Positions 54,239 to 64,000 of a DNA stretch of 64,000 bases are shown piece after piece. The notes under the pieces are model-generated. The model was given only the letters and a program-made list of their open reading frames with translations. It did no database searches and was not told the origin of the DNA. The stretch's first letter is position 1; every line of letters starts with the position of its first letter. Made by a program: the position numbers and the translations under genes. This DNA is from Telmatospirillum siberiense (GTDB lineage: Bacteria > Pseudomonadota > Alphaproteobacteria > Rhodospirillales > Magnetospirillaceae), in the NCBI RefSeq assembly GCF_002845745.1, contig NZ_PIUM01000030.1, positions 17,924-81,923 of the forward strand, given 5' to 3'.

Positions 54239-56245
54239 ATGGCTAGCAAAGCAACGAATACTGCAGATGTCTCTGAGACGCAGGAAGAGCACCTTGACGG
54301 TCCGCTTCTCGACACCCTGGGTGTTGCAGTCAAAAAGATGGTGGCCCGCGGCAAAGAGCGTGGCTACATCACTTATGATGAGCTGAATTCGGCGTTACCG
54401 CCCGACGAGGTGTCCTCGGAACAGATCGAGGACACCATGGCGATGCTTTCCGAGATGGGAATCAATCTCGTCGAGAGCGAGGAGGGCGAGGAGGCCCAGG
54501 CGGCCGAGGAGGAACTGGCGCCCGAGGGCGAGACGTCCGCCGCCGGCAATGTCGACGAAGAGGATCTCGGCCGGACCGATGACCCGGTCCGGATGTATCT
54601 CCGCGAGATGGGATCGGTCGAGCTGCTTTCGCGCGAAGGCGAAATCGCCATCGCCAAGCGCATCGAGGCCGGCCGCGAGATGATGATCGGCGGCATCTGC
54701 GAAAGCCCGATGACTATTCGCGCCGTGCTCGAATGGCATGACGCGCTGGTCGAAAGCAAGATGCTGCTCCGCGACATCATCGATCTCGACGCCACCTATG
54801 GCAGCCCCAGCGAAGGGATGTCGGAAGAGGAGTTGGAGGCCGGCCCGCCCGAGACGGATGTCGCCGCCGGTGCCGACGAACCCGAGGCCGAAAGCGAAGG
54901 GCCCGCGGGTGAGGGGGAGAATCCCGAGGGCGAGGGCGCCCCGGCCAATGGCGAGGAAGGCGAAGCGGAGGAGAGCGGGATTTCGCTCGCCGCCATGGAG
55001 CTGGCCCTGATGCCGTCCGTGCTGGAGACCTTCGAGGGCATCGCCGAGACCTACGGCAAGATGCACAAGGTCCAGGAACAGCGTCTGGCCGCCCTGCACA
55101 AGGGCGAGAGCGTTCTTCCGGCCGTCGAGAAAAAGTACGACAAGCTGAAGAGCGAGATGGTTCATCTGATGGAGGGCGTGCATCTCAACAACGCCCGCAT
55201 CGAGCAGCTCGTCGATCATATGAACGAGTTGAACCGCCGTCTCATGGGGCTGGAAGGCAAGCTTTTGCGTCTGGCCGAATCCTGCAAGATCAAACGGCAG
55301 GATTTCCTGGACACCTATTTCGGTAACGAGTTGCATCCCAATTGGCTGGAGCGGGTCGCCGAGCGTCCCGGTAAGGGCTGGAAGGACTTCGTCGCCAAAT
55401 ATTCGAAGGAAGTGAATACCCTTCGCGGCGATATCGGCGCGGTCTCGCAGGAGGCGGGGTTGCCGGTGTCGGAATGGCGCCGTATCGTCTCGACCGTCCA
55501 GCGTGGCGAGCGGGAAGCGAGCAAGGCGAAGAAGGAAATGATCGAGGCCAATCTGCGCCTGGTCATCTCCATCGCCAAGAAATACACCAACCGTGGTTTG
55601 CAGTTCCTCGATCTGATTCAGGAAGGCAACATCGGCCTGATGAAGGCCGTTGATAAGTTCGAGTATCGTCGCGGTTATAAATTCTCGACCTACGCCACCT
55701 GGTGGATCAGACAGGCGATCACCCGGTCGATCGCCGACCAGGCGCGGACCATCCGTATCCCGGTCCATATGATCGAGACCATCAACAAGCTGGTGCGCAC
55801 CAGCCGTCAGATGCTTCACGAAATCGGCCGCGAGCCGACGCCGGAAGAACTGGCGGAAAAGCTTTCGATGCCGCTCGAAAAAGTGCGCAAGGTGCTGAAA
55901 ATCGCCAAGGAGCCGATCTCGCTGGAAACGCCGATCGGCGACGAGGAAGACAGCCATCTGGGCGACTTCATCGAGGACAAGAACGCCGTGTTGCCGCTCG
56001 ATGCCGCCATTCAGGCGAATCTGCGCGAGACGACGACCCGTGTTCTGGCCAGCCTGACGCCGAGAGAGGAACGCGTGCTGCGCATGCGGTTCGGCATCGG
56101 CATGAATACCGATCACACCTTGGAAGAGGTTGGCCAGCAGTTCTCGGTCACCCGCGAACGTATCCGCCAGATCGAGGCCAAGGCGCTCAGGAAGCTCAAA
56201 CACCCCAGTCGGTCCCGCAAGCTGCGGAGCTTCCTGGATACTTAA
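54239..56245 (+). CDS. rpoD: RNA polymerase sigma factor RpoD (sigma-70)
   Basis: The primary sigma factor. The 668-residue protein contains region 1.1 ([19 protein letters not shown]), region 1.2 ([21 protein letters not shown]), an acidic non-conserved insertion (about residues 195-250, Glu/Gly/Ala-rich), region 2 ([42 protein letters not shown] blocks), region 3 and region 4 ([20 protein letters not shown]). The ATG at 54239 has a GGGAG/GCGGAG ribosome site; a start at 54218 is also in frame. It lies 141 bases after dnaG. Confidence 0.98.
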   Translation: MASKATNTADVSETQEEHLDGPLLDTLGVAVKKMVARGKERGYITYDELNSALPPDEVSSEQIEDTMAMLSEMGINLVESEEGEEAQAAEEELAPEGETSAAGNVDEEDLGRTDDPVRMYLREMGSVELLSREGEIAIAKRIEAGREMMIGGICESPMTIRAVLEWHDALVESKMLLRDIIDLDATYGSPSEGMSEEELEAGPPETDVAAGADEPEAESEGPAGEGENPEGEGAPANGEEGEAEESGISLAAMELALMPSVLETFEGIAETYGKMHKVQEQRLAALHKGESVLPAVEKKYDKLKSEMVHLMEGVHLNNARIEQLVDHMNELNRRLMGLEGKLLRLAESCKIKRQDFLDTYFGNELHPNWLERVAERPGKGWKDFVAKYSKEVNTLRGDIGAVSQEAGLPVSEWRRIVSTVQRGEREASKAKKEMIEANLRLVISIAKKYTNRGLQFLDLIQEGNIGLMKAVDKFEYRRGYKFSTYATWWIRQAITRSIADQARTIRIPVHMIETINKLVRTSRQMLHEIGREPTPEELAEKLSMPLEKVRKVLKIAKEPISLETPIGDEEDSHLGDFIEDKNAVLPLDAAIQANLRETTTRVLASLTPREERVLRMRFGIGMNTDHTLEEVGQQFSVTRERIRQIEAKALRKLKHPSRSRKLRSFLDT

Positions 56246-56285
56246 AAGCGTCTTAAGAGGGTCAAAAGGGCGGGCTTCATAGTTT

Positions 56286-56436
56286 TCTCCCTCGCCCCTT
56301 GTGGGAGAGGGCGGGGCCCGCGCCAGCGGGAGGGTGAGGGGGGAAGTCGCACGACGCCTGAAAGTTTTCTCCCGCCTGTCGGCGGGAAGCCCCCTCATCC
56401 CAACCCTTCTCCCACGAGGGGAGAAGGGCTTTTGCC
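56286..56436. repeat. Dispersed 150-bp repeat, copy 2
   Basis: Same block order as the copy at 43368-43515, from TCTCCCTCGCCCCTTGTGGG to GAGAAGGGCTTTT. It lies between the convergent rpoD and cheB genes and its folded ends could act as a terminator for either. Confidence 0.9.
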
Positions 56437-56521
56437 CCAGTTGCCGTAATGACGTTTAACACGTTGATAATACAATAAGAATGGAGATGTGAATCCGGTG
56501 GCTCAAAAGGGGCTATCGGAA

Positions 56522-57604
56522 TCAGCCCCCGCTTCTGACGATCTCGCCGGCCAAGGCGTCGAGGGGCAGCACCTTTTCGACGGCGCCCAAGGCGATGGCT
56601 TCCTTCGGCATGCCGAAGACGACGCAGCTGGCCTCGTCCTGCGCGACGGTGGCGCTGCCCGCCTGGCGCATTTCAAGGAGCCCCTTGGCGCCATCATCCC
56701 CCATTCCGGTCATCAGGATGCCCAGCGCGTTGGGGCCGGCATATTGGGCGGCCGAGCGGAACAACACATCCACGGAAGGGCGATGGCGGGTAACCAGGGG
56801 GCCGTCCTTGAGGGCTACCCGGTAGCTGTTCCCGTTGCGATGCAGGAGCATATGGCGGTTGCCCGGCGCGATCAGCGCGCGGCCGCGCATCACCTGATCT
56901 CCGTCGGCGGCTTCCTTCACCTCCATGGCGCAAAGACTGTCGAGGCGATTGGCGAAGGCGGCGGTGAAATGTTCCGGCATATGCTGGACGATGACGAGGC
57001 CCGGCGTGTTGGCCGGAAGGCTTTGCAGCAGGTGCCGCAGAGCTTCGGTCCCACCGGTCGAGGCGCCGATACAGATCACCCGCTCGGTGGTGCGCGCGGC
57101 GGTCCGGGTGACGATCGGCGGGGGCATGATGACGTCGGCGGTCAGTTTTTTTTCGGGATCGCGCGCGCGCGCGATGCCGGGCGCCGCCGGCTGGCGCAGC
57201 CTGGCCGAGGCCGCCGCGACCACCGTGTCGCAGATGCGGATGCCCGCCTCCCGCAACTGCTGGCGGGTGTCGACCCGGGGTTTGGCGATGATGTCGACGG
57301 CGCCGGCATCCAGCGCCTCGATCATCGAAGAGGAGCCCTCCTCGGTGAGGGCCGAGCACATGACGACGGGAATGGGCCGCTGCGCCATGACTTTGCGCAA
57401 GAAGGTGATCCCGTCCATCTTGGGCATGCTGACATCGAGCGTGATGACGTCGGGGACTTCCTGGCTGATCCGTCGCGCCGCCGCGAAGGGATCCGCCGCC
57501 GTTCCCAAGACCTCGATTCGGGGATCGTCCGAAAGGATTTCGGAAAGCGTTTGGCGCACCGACGCCGAATCGTCGACGATCAGCACCTTCACTTTTTTGC
57601 TCAC
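56522..57604 (-). CDS. cheB: Chemotaxis response regulator protein-glutamate methylesterase CheB
   Basis: CheB demethylates or deamidates chemoreceptors when phosphorylated. The 360-residue product has a receiver ([14 protein letters not shown], phosphoacceptor Asp in [12 protein letters not shown]), a linker, and the methylesterase domain with Ser in [15 protein letters not shown], His in IVQHMPEHF and Asp in [11 protein letters not shown]. It follows cheR by 4 bases in the order cheW-cheR-cheB. Confidence 0.96.
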   Translation of the reverse strand: MSKKVKVLIVDDSASVRQTLSEILSDDPRIEVLGTAADPFAAARRISQEVPDVITLDVSMPKMDGITFLRKVMAQRPIPVVMCSALTEEGSSSMIEALDAGAVDIIAKPRVDTRQQLREAGIRICDTVVAAASARLRQPAAPGIARARDPEKKLTADVIMPPPIVTRTAARTTERVICIGASTGGTEALRHLLQSLPANTPGLVIVQHMPEHFTAAFANRLDSLCAMEVKEAADGDQVMRGRALIAPGNRHMLLHRNGNSYRVALKDGPLVTRHRPSVDVLFRSAAQYAGPNALGILMTGMGDDGAKGLLEMRQAGSATVAQDEASCVVFGMPKEAIALGAVEKVLPLDALAGEIVRSGG

Positions 57605-57608
57605 CGGT

Positions 57609-58454
57609 CTACTCCCGCATGAAGACCGTCGGCGCCACCGAACGCAAGGGCAAGGTGAAGCCCGCAGTGGCCTCCGAATGGCCGATGATCAGGTATCCCC
57701 CTTGCCGCAAATGGCGGCAAAGCCGTTGCAGCACCATTTCCTGGGTCGGTTTGTCGAAATAAATGAGGATGTTGCGGCAGAGGATGATGTCCATCATGTC
57801 GCTGACGCCGTAAGTCTCCTCCATCAGGTTGAGGCGGGCGAAACGAACCTGGGCGCGCAGGGCGGGAACGATCCGGACATCGCGTTTCGAACGATCCCTT
57901 GATCTCAGGAAGTAGCGTTTGCGCAGGGCTTCCGGCACCGGCTCCGACATTTCCTCAGGGTAAATGCCGGTCAAGGCCTTGTCCAAGACGTCCGTGCAGA
58001 TATCCGTTGCCAGAATGGAATAGCGGTATCCGCGATAGGCGGCGCCGAACTCGTTCAGCACCATGGCCAATGTATATGGCTCGGCTCCCGTCGAACAGGC
58101 GGCGCTCCAGGCGCGCAGGGGCTGGCTGGAACCGGCGCCGGCCTTGGCCAGGGCCGGTAATCCCTGCTCAACGAGAAAGCGGAAATGTTGCGGTTCGCGG
58201 AAAAACTCGGTCTTGTTGGTGGTAACGGCGTCGATCAGGTGGATGATTTCATTTTCCAGATCGCCGTGATCGAACAGGTGGTCGCAATAGGCGTTGAGAC
58301 TGGACAGTCCCAGGATATTGACGCGCCGCCGCAGGCGGCCCTCCACCATGACCTTCTTGACCGGCGGCATCTTGATGCCGCTGTAGTCTTCGATGAAACT
58401 GGCCAACCGTCGGAATTGCTGGGGACTTAATCTGTCCTGGGCGGTCTGTGGCAT
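57609..58454 (-). CDS. cheR: Chemotaxis protein methyltransferase CheR
   Basis: CheR methylates receptor glutamates with SAM. The 281-residue product has the N-terminal helical domain ([21 protein letters not shown]), the SAM-binding [34 protein letters not shown], and the beta-subdomain and [15 protein letters not shown] near the end. Receptors encoded upstream in the same cluster end in a CheR-tether type pentapeptide. It lies 7 bases after cheW. Confidence 0.96.
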   Translation of the reverse strand: MPQTAQDRLSPQQFRRLASFIEDYSGIKMPPVKKVMVEGRLRRRVNILGLSSLNAYCDHLFDHGDLENEIIHLIDAVTTNKTEFFREPQHFRFLVEQGLPALAKAGAGSSQPLRAWSAACSTGAEPYTLAMVLNEFGAAYRGYRYSILATDICTDVLDKALTGIYPEEMSEPVPEALRKRYFLRSRDRSKRDVRIVPALRAQVRFARLNLMEETYGVSDMMDIILCRNILIYFDKPTQEMVLQRLCRHLRQGGYLIIGHSEATAGFTLPLRSVAPTVFMRE

Positions 58455-58461
58455 ATGGTCT

Positions 58462-58974
58462 TCATACCTCGGGGTGGGAGGGGGCGGGGGCCGAGGCCGG
58501 AATGATCAGCGCCGCCTCCTCGCTGGAAAACAGATTGCGCAGATCGAAAATGATAACGAAGGAATCGGCACGGCGACCGATTCCCTGGATATAGTCCGAC
58601 CGCCATTGAATGCCGACGTCGGGGGGCGCCTCGATGTCCTTGCCGTCGAGAGAGGTCACCTCGAAAACGCGATCGGCCAGGATCCCCATGGTCAGCGTCC
58701 GTTCACCGGTTTCAATGTCCAGAACGATGATGCGCGTGTGTTCGGTGGCTTCCACCGCCGGCAGACCGAGCTTGGTCCGGAGGTCGATAACCGGCACCGA
58801 ACGACCGCGCACATCGATCATCCCCAGCATGAAGGACGGTGCATAGGGGATTCTGGTGACGGGGCGGACATCCAGAATTTCTCTGACCTTGTCGACATTC
58901 ACGGCGAAGACGTCGCGATCGATGCCGAGAGTGACATATTGTGCCCCGTCTTCCAGGGTGGAGCTTTCAGTCAT
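58462..58974 (-). CDS. cheW: Chemotaxis coupling protein CheW
   Basis: CheW couples receptors to the kinase CheA. The 170-residue protein has the CheW fold signatures VTLGIDRDVFAVNVDKVREILD, ITRIPYAPSFMLGMIDVRGRSVPVIDLRTKLGL (blocks), and the closing VIIFDLRNLFSSEE. It follows the receptor gene at 59119 and precedes cheR. No cheA or cheY gene is in the window. Confidence 0.95.
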   Translation of the reverse strand: MTESSTLEDGAQYVTLGIDRDVFAVNVDKVREILDVRPVTRIPYAPSFMLGMIDVRGRSVPVIDLRTKLGLPAVEATEHTRIIVLDIETGERTLTMGILADRVFEVTSLDGKDIEAPPDVGIQWRSDYIQGIGRRADSFVIIFDLRNLFSSEEAALIIPASAPAPSHPEV

Positions 58975-59070
58975 GATGGTTCCTCAAGACTTGGTCTGGC
59001 CCGGTGAGGGCCCGCGCCATCGTTGGCGCGAAGCCCAGGGTTTCGGAGAAACCCGCCCGGCGATTGAGGG

Positions 59071-59096
59071 CTCGGTGATCGGTTCCGATCACCGAG
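59071..59096. other. Perfect hairpin between receptor gene and cheW
   Basis: CTCGGTGATCGG (59071-59082) pairs with CCGATCACCGAG (59085-59096) around a 2-base loop. It may be a processing or partial termination signal that sets cheWRB levels relative to receptor levels; there is no T-run. Confidence 0.6.
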
Positions 59097-59118
59097 ATCT
59101 GGTATAAGCCGGTCCGCA

Positions 59119-61449
59119 TCAAAAGCGCTCGAAGTCGGCGTCGCGGGCATCCGTGCCACCGCTTTCCATATCCAGCGAGAAGCCGTTGGCCCGGCCGTTG
59201 GCTTTTCCCTGGCCGCCTTTGGATGTATGGCTTGCCGCCCTGGTGGCCTGGGCAGGAGCCGGCGGCGCCTTCTTGCGTTTTTGCGGCGCACCGTGGTCCG
59301 CGCCGGCCTGGGGTCGGCGGATCACTCCCCGGCCGGCGTTTTCGGTGCGGAAATAGGCGATGGTTTCCTGCAATTGCTCGGCTTGGGCGGCCAGTTCCTC
59401 GGAGGTGGCCGACATCTCCTCGGAGGCCCCGGCGTTCTGCTGGGTGACGGTGTCGAGCTGCTGGATCGCGGTGTTGATCTGCTCGGCGCCGATGGTCTGT
59501 TCGCGGCAGGCGGCCGAGATCTCCTCGACCAGTTCCGAGGTCTTCTTGATGTCGGGGACCAGCTTGGCCAGCATGTCGCCGGCCTCGGCGGCCACCTTGA
59601 CGGTGTGGGAGGACAGCGTGCCGATCTCGGCGGCGGCGGCCTGGCTGCGTTCGGCCAGCTTGCGCACCTCGGAGGCGACGACGGCGAAGCCCTTGCCGTG
59701 CTCGCCGGCCCGCGCCGCCTCGACGGCGGCGTTCAGGGCCAGGAGGTCGGTCTGGCGGGCGATCTCCTGGACGATGGTGATCTTCTCGGCGATGGTCTGC
59801 ATGGCGCCCACGGCGCGTGACACCGCCTCGCCGCTGCTCTGGGCGTCGGCCGCTGATTGCCGGGCCATCCGCTCGGTCTGGGCGGCGTTGTCGGAGGTCT
59901 GCTTGATGTTGGCGGCCATTTCCTCCATCGAGGCGGAGGCCTCCTCGGTCGAGGCCGCCTGTTCGGAGGCGCCTTGCGAGAGCTGTTCCGATCCGGCGGA
60001 AAGCTGCTGGCTGCCCGAGGCGACATTGTCGGCGGCCGTGGCGGCGTCGGCCACCACGGTTTGCAGCTTGGCCAGCATGGTCTCCAGCGCGATCCCCAGC
60101 GTATCCTTGTCCGAGACGCGCCTGGCCTCAACCGTCAGGTCGCCCTCGGCGATGGCCGTGGCGACGTCGGCCGCATCGCGCAAGGTTTTGATCATGCGTT
60201 CCAGGGCGATGCCCAAGGTATCTTTGTCGGAGAGGAGTTTGGCCTCGACGCTGAGGTCCCCCTCGGCGATGGCCGAGGACAGATCCGCCGTGGCACGCAG
60301 ATTGGCGGTCATCCGGTTGAGCGCGTCGACCAGATCCCGGACCTCGTCGTTCCCGGACACCGTTTCCCGCCGGGACAAATCTCCGATGGCCACGGCATTG
60401 GCGAGATCGACAGCACGGCCGATGCCGCGGCCGATACCGTAAGCCAAGCCGAGCGCCGCGCCGATACCGATCACCAGCGAGCCGATCAGAACGACGATCA
60501 GGGTCATGCGGGTGGAACGGTAGCTTTCGTCGGAAGCGGTCTTGTCGGCGGCCATTTCTTTTTCGGCGACGCTGACGATGTCGGCGACCTGTTCCTGCAT
60601 TTGCTGGACGAGCGCGCGGTTTCCGATGGAAATGGCGAAGGCCCGTCCCCGCCCATGTTCCTGGACGAGGCGTTGCAGGTCACCGGTGATCTTCTGCCAT
60701 TTGCCGAAACGTTCGGCGAAGGTGTCGAGAGTGGCTTTGTCCGCATCGCCGACGAGGCGGCGCAGCAGTTCGCGTGAACGCTGGATTTCCGATATGTCGG
60801 CATCGATCTTGCCGACTGAACGCTCGATTTCCTGATCGCTGTCGGCGACGACCATCGCCTTCTGGTCCTTGTCGGCCTCGAAAAGCTTGCTCATCATCCG
60901 GGATGCTTCCAGCGCCATGCGGCTCCGATCCGGCGTCGACAGTTCGTTGGCCAATTTGTCGGACAGGGGCTGCAACACACCCAGCACCTGATAAAAGCTC
61001 TCTCTCGCCTCTTTTTCCGATAAGGCCTTGGCGCGATTTTCCGAATTGAGCCGGGCCAGATCGCGGACTTGGTCCTGGCTGGCGATGAATTTTTCATATT
61101 CACCGGTGAAGGCCGCCAATTTGTTCTTGGTCTCGGGGCTGGCGATGGCTGTCAATTTGTCGATCGCGTCACGCATCTGGCCGCGGAATTTGCGGAGATC
61201 GCCCTCATAGCGCTCGGTGATCTGATCATCAGTCGACAGGATCAGATTTTTTTCCGTTTTCTGCAAGGCGTGCAACTTGGCTTCCAGCGTGCCGGCCAGT
61301 TTGACCCTTTGCGCCGAGAGATTGACCAGGTCGTCGATCCGTTCGTTCATCGCCGCTAGGCTGGTAATGGCAACGATGGCGGCCACGGATGAAAGAAGAA
61401 TGACCAAGCCGAAAGTGACGATCAGCTTCACCTTAATCGTGAACCGCAT
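59119..61449 (-). CDS. Methyl-accepting chemotaxis protein with repeated HAMP units
   Basis: A 776-residue chemoreceptor. First membrane segment at about residues 9-30, helical periplasmic sensor (about 31-310), second membrane segment ([22 protein letters not shown]), then a HAMP domain and two further HAMP-like units with near-identical cores ([20 protein letters not shown] and [20 protein letters not shown]), then the signalling hairpin with [21 protein letters not shown] flexible basic linker ends in [13 protein letters not shown], fitting a CheR/CheB tether. The signalling part is almost identical in DNA to that of the next two receptor genes. It lies upstream of cheW on the same strand. 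Confidence 0.93.
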   Translation of the reverse strand: MRFTIKVKLIVTFGLVILLSSVAAIVAITSLAAMNERIDDLVNLSAQRVKLAGTLEAKLHALQKTEKNLILSTDDQITERYEGDLRKFRGQMRDAIDKLTAIASPETKNKLAAFTGEYEKFIASQDQVRDLARLNSENRAKALSEKEARESFYQVLGVLQPLSDKLANELSTPDRSRMALEASRMMSKLFEADKDQKAMVVADSDQEIERSVGKIDADISEIQRSRELLRRLVGDADKATLDTFAERFGKWQKITGDLQRLVQEHGRGRAFAISIGNRALVQQMQEQVADIVSVAEKEMAADKTASDESYRSTRMTLIVVLIGSLVIGIGAALGLAYGIGRGIGRAVDLANAVAIGDLSRRETVSGNDEVRDLVDALNRMTANLRATADLSSAIAEGDLSVEAKLLSDKDTLGIALERMIKTLRDAADVATAIAEGDLTVEARRVSDKDTLGIALETMLAKLQTVVADAATAADNVASGSQQLSAGSEQLSQGASEQAASTEEASASMEEMAANIKQTSDNAAQTERMARQSAADAQSSGEAVSRAVGAMQTIAEKITIVQEIARQTDLLALNAAVEAARAGEHGKGFAVVASEVRKLAERSQAAAAEIGTLSSHTVKVAAEAGDMLAKLVPDIKKTSELVEEISAACREQTIGAEQINTAIQQLDTVTQQNAGASEEMSATSEELAAQAEQLQETIAYFRTENAGRGVIRRPQAGADHGAPQKRKKAPPAPAQATRAASHTSKGGQGKANGRANGFSLDMESGGTDARDADFERF
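59357..60030. repeat. Near-identical chemoreceptor signalling-domain segment, copy 1 of 3
   Basis: This stretch matches 61741-62414 (offset 2384) with only a few differences by eye over about 670 bases, and the visible start of a third copy at 63900-64000 is the same over about 100 bases. The match includes silent positions. Confidence 0.9.
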
Positions 61450-61467
61450 GTCCTGCTCTCCTTGGGC

Positions 61468-61490
61468 GCCCGGCCGAATTTCGGCCGGGC
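61468..61490. other. Hairpin between tandem receptor genes
   Basis: GCCCGGCCGA (61468-61477) pairs with TCGGCCGGGC (61481-61490) around 3 bases, just upstream of the receptor gene ending at 59119. It may weaken read-through from the upstream receptor gene. Confidence 0.55.
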
Positions 61491-61520
61491 CGGATTGGCA
61501 TGTTGGTTATGTTCGATTCC

Positions 61521-63605
61521 TCAGAAACGTTCGAATTCCGAGTCTTTCGCATCACCGCCCCCGCTCGCCAGATCGAGTGAGAAGCCGTTCTTCTTGCTTG
61601 CCCCCGCCGTCGCCTTGAGGGGGGTGGCGCGTTCCTGTACCGACGTTTTTCTCTTGGCCGGATCGGTGGGGACGAAATTGCCGGTCCGGCTCTTCACCGC
61701 GGGGGAAGCCCCCCCATGCCCGTGATCGTCGATGCGAAAATAGGAGATGGTTTCCTGCAACTGCTCGGCTTGGGCGGCCAGTTCCTCGGAGGTGGCCGAC
61801 ATCTCCTCGGAGGCCCCGGCGTTCTGCTGGGTGACGGTGTCGAGCTGCTGGATCGCGGTGTTGATCTGCTCGGCGCCGATGGTCTGTTCGCGGCAGGCGG
61901 CCGAGATCTCCTCGACCAGTTCCGAGGTCTTCATGATGTCGGGAACCAGTCTGCCCAGCATGTCGCCGGCCTCGGCGGCCACCTTGACGGTGTGGGAGGA
62001 CAGCGTGCTGATCTCGGCGGCGGCGGCCTGGCTGCGTTCGGCCAGCTTGCGCACCTCGGAGGCGACGACGGCGAAGCCCTTGCCGTGTTCACCGGCCCGC
62101 GCCGCCTCGACTGCGGCGTTCAGGGCCAGGAGGTCGGTCTGGCGGGCGATCTCCTGGACGATGGTGATCTTCTCGGCGATGGTCTGCATGGCACCCACCG
62201 CCTTGGTCACCGCCTCGCCGCTGCTCTGGGCGTCGGCCGCCGATTGGCGGGCCATCCGCTCGGTCTGGGCGGCGTTGTCGGAGGTCTGCTTGATGTTGGC
62301 GGCCATTTCCTCCATCGAGGCGGAGGCCTCCTCGGTCGAGGCCGCCTGTTCGGAGGCGCCTTGCGACAATTCCTCGGCGCCGGCCGAAAGCTGCTGGCTT
62401 CCGCTTGAGACATTGTCCGATGCCGAGAGGACGTTGCCGACCACGGAGCGCAGCCGGTCGATCATGGTGTTGATATATCCCAGAAGATCGCCGATTTCGT
62501 CGCGTGACGAAATGCTCGCCGTCTGGGTCAGGTCGCCGCTGGCGACGGCCTGGGCCAGGGCTCCGGCCTGCCTCAGGCCGCGATTCAGGGAAAGAATGAT
62601 CCATGTGGCCGAAAGCAGGGAAACGATCAGCGTGGCCAATAGCATGGCGATCAGCGTGGTCCGGGCCTGTTCATATCGCGTATCGGCCGCCCCAATGGCG
62701 TCGTTCAACTTGGTTTCCACGAAACGCAGATAGTCGTCGAGGGCCGTCTGGATCTCCAATTTCGCAGGGCGCGCCTGACTGACGGAGATTTCCTGCGCAC
62801 GGATATTGCCGCCTTCACGGTTGATGGCGACGACCTGGGCGTGAATTTTCAGCCAGCGTTCCAGGCCGTCGGCGATCTGCTCGGCGGTATTGCGGTCTTC
62901 TTCCGGCACCAATCCCCTGAGCGTATCCTTTTGCCGGCGCAAGGCATTGGCCTCGTCGGAGAGTTTGGGCTCTGAACGGGCGAGCTCGGCCATCTGGTCG
63001 GCCAGAATGAAGCTCTGGTCATCGGCCCAGAGCGTGGTGACGGCGTTGCGCAGGCGGGATACGGCGAGGGCGGCGCGCATCCGGTCGGCTGCGGCGTTGC
63101 CCGTTTCGTAGCGTTCCGACAGGCGGTCGAGCAGCGTCAACGCCGCCGTCATGGCCGGCCGGCCTTCCTCCTCGGCCAGATGCCGGGCCCTCGCGCTGGA
63201 ATTGAGATGGGCCTGTTCGAGAACCTTGTCCTCGGCGGTGACGAAATGTTCCCAGCCCAGGTCGAATTTTTCGATTTTGGCTTTACCTTCGCTGGAGGCC
63301 ATCGCATAGAGCTTGTCCCGCACGACCTTGATCTCGCCGCGGGTCTGCTTGACGGCGCCGACGTATTCGTTGATCTCGGCCTCGGTCGTCGAAATGATCG
63401 CGTTCTTTTCCGCGACAATTTCGATTTGCAGCAGGGTGTTCAGTTTTTGCGAAAGGGTCAGACGGGGCGACCAGGCTTTCCCGACGTCGTTCAGGTTGTC
63501 ATCGAGTTGGCCCAGGCTGTTGATCCCGACTCCGACGCTGATCGCCGAAAACAGGATGGCGAGGCCGAAGGCCAGCGACAATTTCAACTTCACGGTAAAA
63601 CGCAT
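61521..63605 (-). CDS. Methyl-accepting chemotaxis protein (4-helix-bundle type sensor)
   Basis: A 694-residue chemoreceptor. It has a first membrane segment ([17 protein letters not shown]), a helical periplasmic sensor (about 30-310), a second membrane segment ([21 protein letters not shown]), one HAMP domain ([19 protein letters not shown]) and a signalling hairpin that matches the neighbouring receptors almost residue for residue. The tail ends [13 protein letters not shown], the CheR/CheB tether type. The ligand is unknown. The sensor domain differs from that of the neighbours, so only the output module is shared. Confidence 0.93.
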   Translation of the reverse strand: MRFTVKLKLSLAFGLAILFSAISVGVGINSLGQLDDNLNDVGKAWSPRLTLSQKLNTLLQIEIVAEKNAIISTTEAEINEYVGAVKQTRGEIKVVRDKLYAMASSEGKAKIEKFDLGWEHFVTAEDKVLEQAHLNSSARARHLAEEEGRPAMTAALTLLDRLSERYETGNAAADRMRAALAVSRLRNAVTTLWADDQSFILADQMAELARSEPKLSDEANALRRQKDTLRGLVPEEDRNTAEQIADGLERWLKIHAQVVAINREGGNIRAQEISVSQARPAKLEIQTALDDYLRFVETKLNDAIGAADTRYEQARTTLIAMLLATLIVSLLSATWIILSLNRGLRQAGALAQAVASGDLTQTASISSRDEIGDLLGYINTMIDRLRSVVGNVLSASDNVSSGSQQLSAGAEELSQGASEQAASTEEASASMEEMAANIKQTSDNAAQTERMARQSAADAQSSGEAVTKAVGAMQTIAEKITIVQEIARQTDLLALNAAVEAARAGEHGKGFAVVASEVRKLAERSQAAAAEISTLSSHTVKVAAEAGDMLGRLVPDIMKTSELVEEISAACREQTIGAEQINTAIQQLDTVTQQNAGASEEMSATSEELAAQAEQLQETISYFRIDDHGHGGASPAVKSRTGNFVPTDPAKRKTSVQERATPLKATAGASKKNGFSLDLASGGGDAKDSEFERF
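61741..62414. repeat. Near-identical chemoreceptor signalling-domain segment, copy 2 of 3
   Basis: Counterpart of 59357-60030. Differences seen at protein level are few (for example Ser-Arg to Thr-Lys, Gly to Ser, Ala-Lys to Gly-Arg and Lys to Met). Confidence 0.9.
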
Positions 63606-63686
63606 GGTTCCCTCACTCCTGCCGCTCGTCGCGGCAATCAGACGGCATGCCCTTCGGGCATCGCCCCGTCACCGGCCGATCGGATT

Positions 63687-64000
63687 TCAATAACGTTCGA
63701 ACTCGGCATCCCTGCCATCGGCCCCACCGGTCATATCGAGCGGAAAGCCCTCGCCTCTGCCACTGGCCTTGCCGGCGGACGGCTTGCGGGCGGATGTTGC
63801 CTTGTTGCGTTTAGCCGCTGATGACGCGGCGGCTGGTTTCGCCTCGAGCGAAGCGCTTGGAAAGGCGTTTTTCCGGCCGGCGTTTTCGGTGCGGAAATAG
63901 GCGATGGTTTCCTGCAATTGCTCGGCTTGGGCGGCCAGTTCCTCGGAGGTGGCCGACATCTCCTCGGAGGCCCCGGCGTTCTGCTGGGTGACGGTGTCGA
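63687..64000 (-). CDS. Methyl-accepting chemotaxis protein, C-terminal part (N-terminus outside window)
   Basis: The visible 104 codons give the end of a signalling hairpin ([21 protein letters not shown]) identical to that of the two downstream receptors, a basic Ala/Lys-rich linker, and the tail GGADGRDAEFERY. It is the third of three tandem receptors; the gene continues beyond 64000. The 81-base gap to the next receptor contains short hairpins (ATGCCC-TTC-GGGCAT at about 63639-63653). Confidence 0.9.
   Translation of the reverse strand, partial: DTVTQQNAGASEEMSATSEELAAQAEQLQETIAYFRTENAGRKNAFPSASLEAKPAAASSAAKRNKATSARKPSAGKASGRGEGFPLDMTGGADGRDAEFERY

Noticed and set aside
54395..56398. A 667-codon minus-strand open frame across rpoD
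   Set aside because: Antisense shadow; the plus strand encodes all sigma-70 regions.
59357..64000. Repeated DNA resembling a repeat array
   Set aside because: The repeats are long coding segments of chemoreceptor genes, not short spaced repeats; no CRISPR pattern or cas gene is present.

Overview
The window is high-GC, densely coded bacterial DNA. Housekeeping gene families and order (rpsF-rpsR-DUF2232-rplI, fabD-fabG-acpP-fabF-mltG, carA-carB-greA, YqeY-dnaG-rpoD, xseB-ispA-dxs, an acidic C-terminal tail on L9, an acidic insertion in sigma-70) point to an alphaproteobacterium of the Rhodospirillales type, perhaps near Magnetospirillum or Telmatospirillum. This placement is by recognition only; no search was run. 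It appears to be a motile, chemotactic cell with anaerobic respiratory ability: four chemoreceptors, CheW/R/B/Z, a bacteriohemerythrin, a periplasmic flavin reductase with a tetraheme cytochrome, and a PPi-type phosphofructokinase.

Layout. 1-3084 (minus): the end of a cyclopropane-fatty-acid synthase gene and the rpsF operon. 3476-6555: a chemoreceptor and a D-2-hydroxyacid dehydrogenase. 6716-11155 (plus): fatty-acid synthesis operon and mltG. 11213-17028: an rpf-type DSF quorum-sensing locus, with an RpfC-like hybrid kinase, a convergent RpfF-like DSF synthase, and a divergent regulator that joins an RpfG-like receiver to PAS-GGDEF-EAL. 17020-19870 (minus): an EEP-family hydrolase and an unusual ROK sugar kinase-histidine kinase fusion. 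20137-23278 (plus): bacteriohemerythrin, CheZ, a cytidylate-kinase-like protein and an MBL hydrolase. 23537-26615 (minus): dxs, ispA, xseB. 27125-32235: tlyA, MFS/MarR and LysR/MFS pairs. 32466-34311: periplasmic flavin reductase and tetraheme cytochrome c. 34388-38449: sppA, an AmrS-type radical SAM enzyme and a flippase-like membrane protein. 38534-43258 (plus): two leucyl aminopeptidases, holC, pfp. 43583-46731: ABC-F protein, ndk, greA. 46796-51436 (minus): carB, carA. 51696-56245 (plus): YqeY, dnaG, rpoD. 56522-64000 (minus): cheB, cheR, cheW and three chemoreceptors.

The most striking region is 11-19 kb. RpfF should make a cis-2-unsaturated fatty-acid signal from 3-hydroxyacyl-ACP; the fatty-acid operon lies immediately upstream. 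RpfC should sense the signal and pass phosphate to a receiver. In Xanthomonas that receiver is RpfG, which ends in an HD-GYP phosphodiesterase; here the matching receiver ends in GGDEF-EAL with an intact EAL site. The output, c-di-GMP breakdown, may therefore be kept while the enzyme domain has been exchanged. The convergent neighbour, whose 3' end overlaps this gene, fuses a complete ROK sugar kinase to a histidine kinase core.

A second theme is chemotaxis. Three tandem chemoreceptors share almost identical signalling domains (recent duplication or gene conversion) and end in a conserved tail closing with D/E-F-E-R-F/Y, which fits the CheR/CheB tethering pentapeptide; cheR and cheB lie in the same cluster. 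Dispersed palindromic repeats occupy several intergenic gaps. No rRNA, tRNA, CRISPR array, transposase or prophage gene was recognised.
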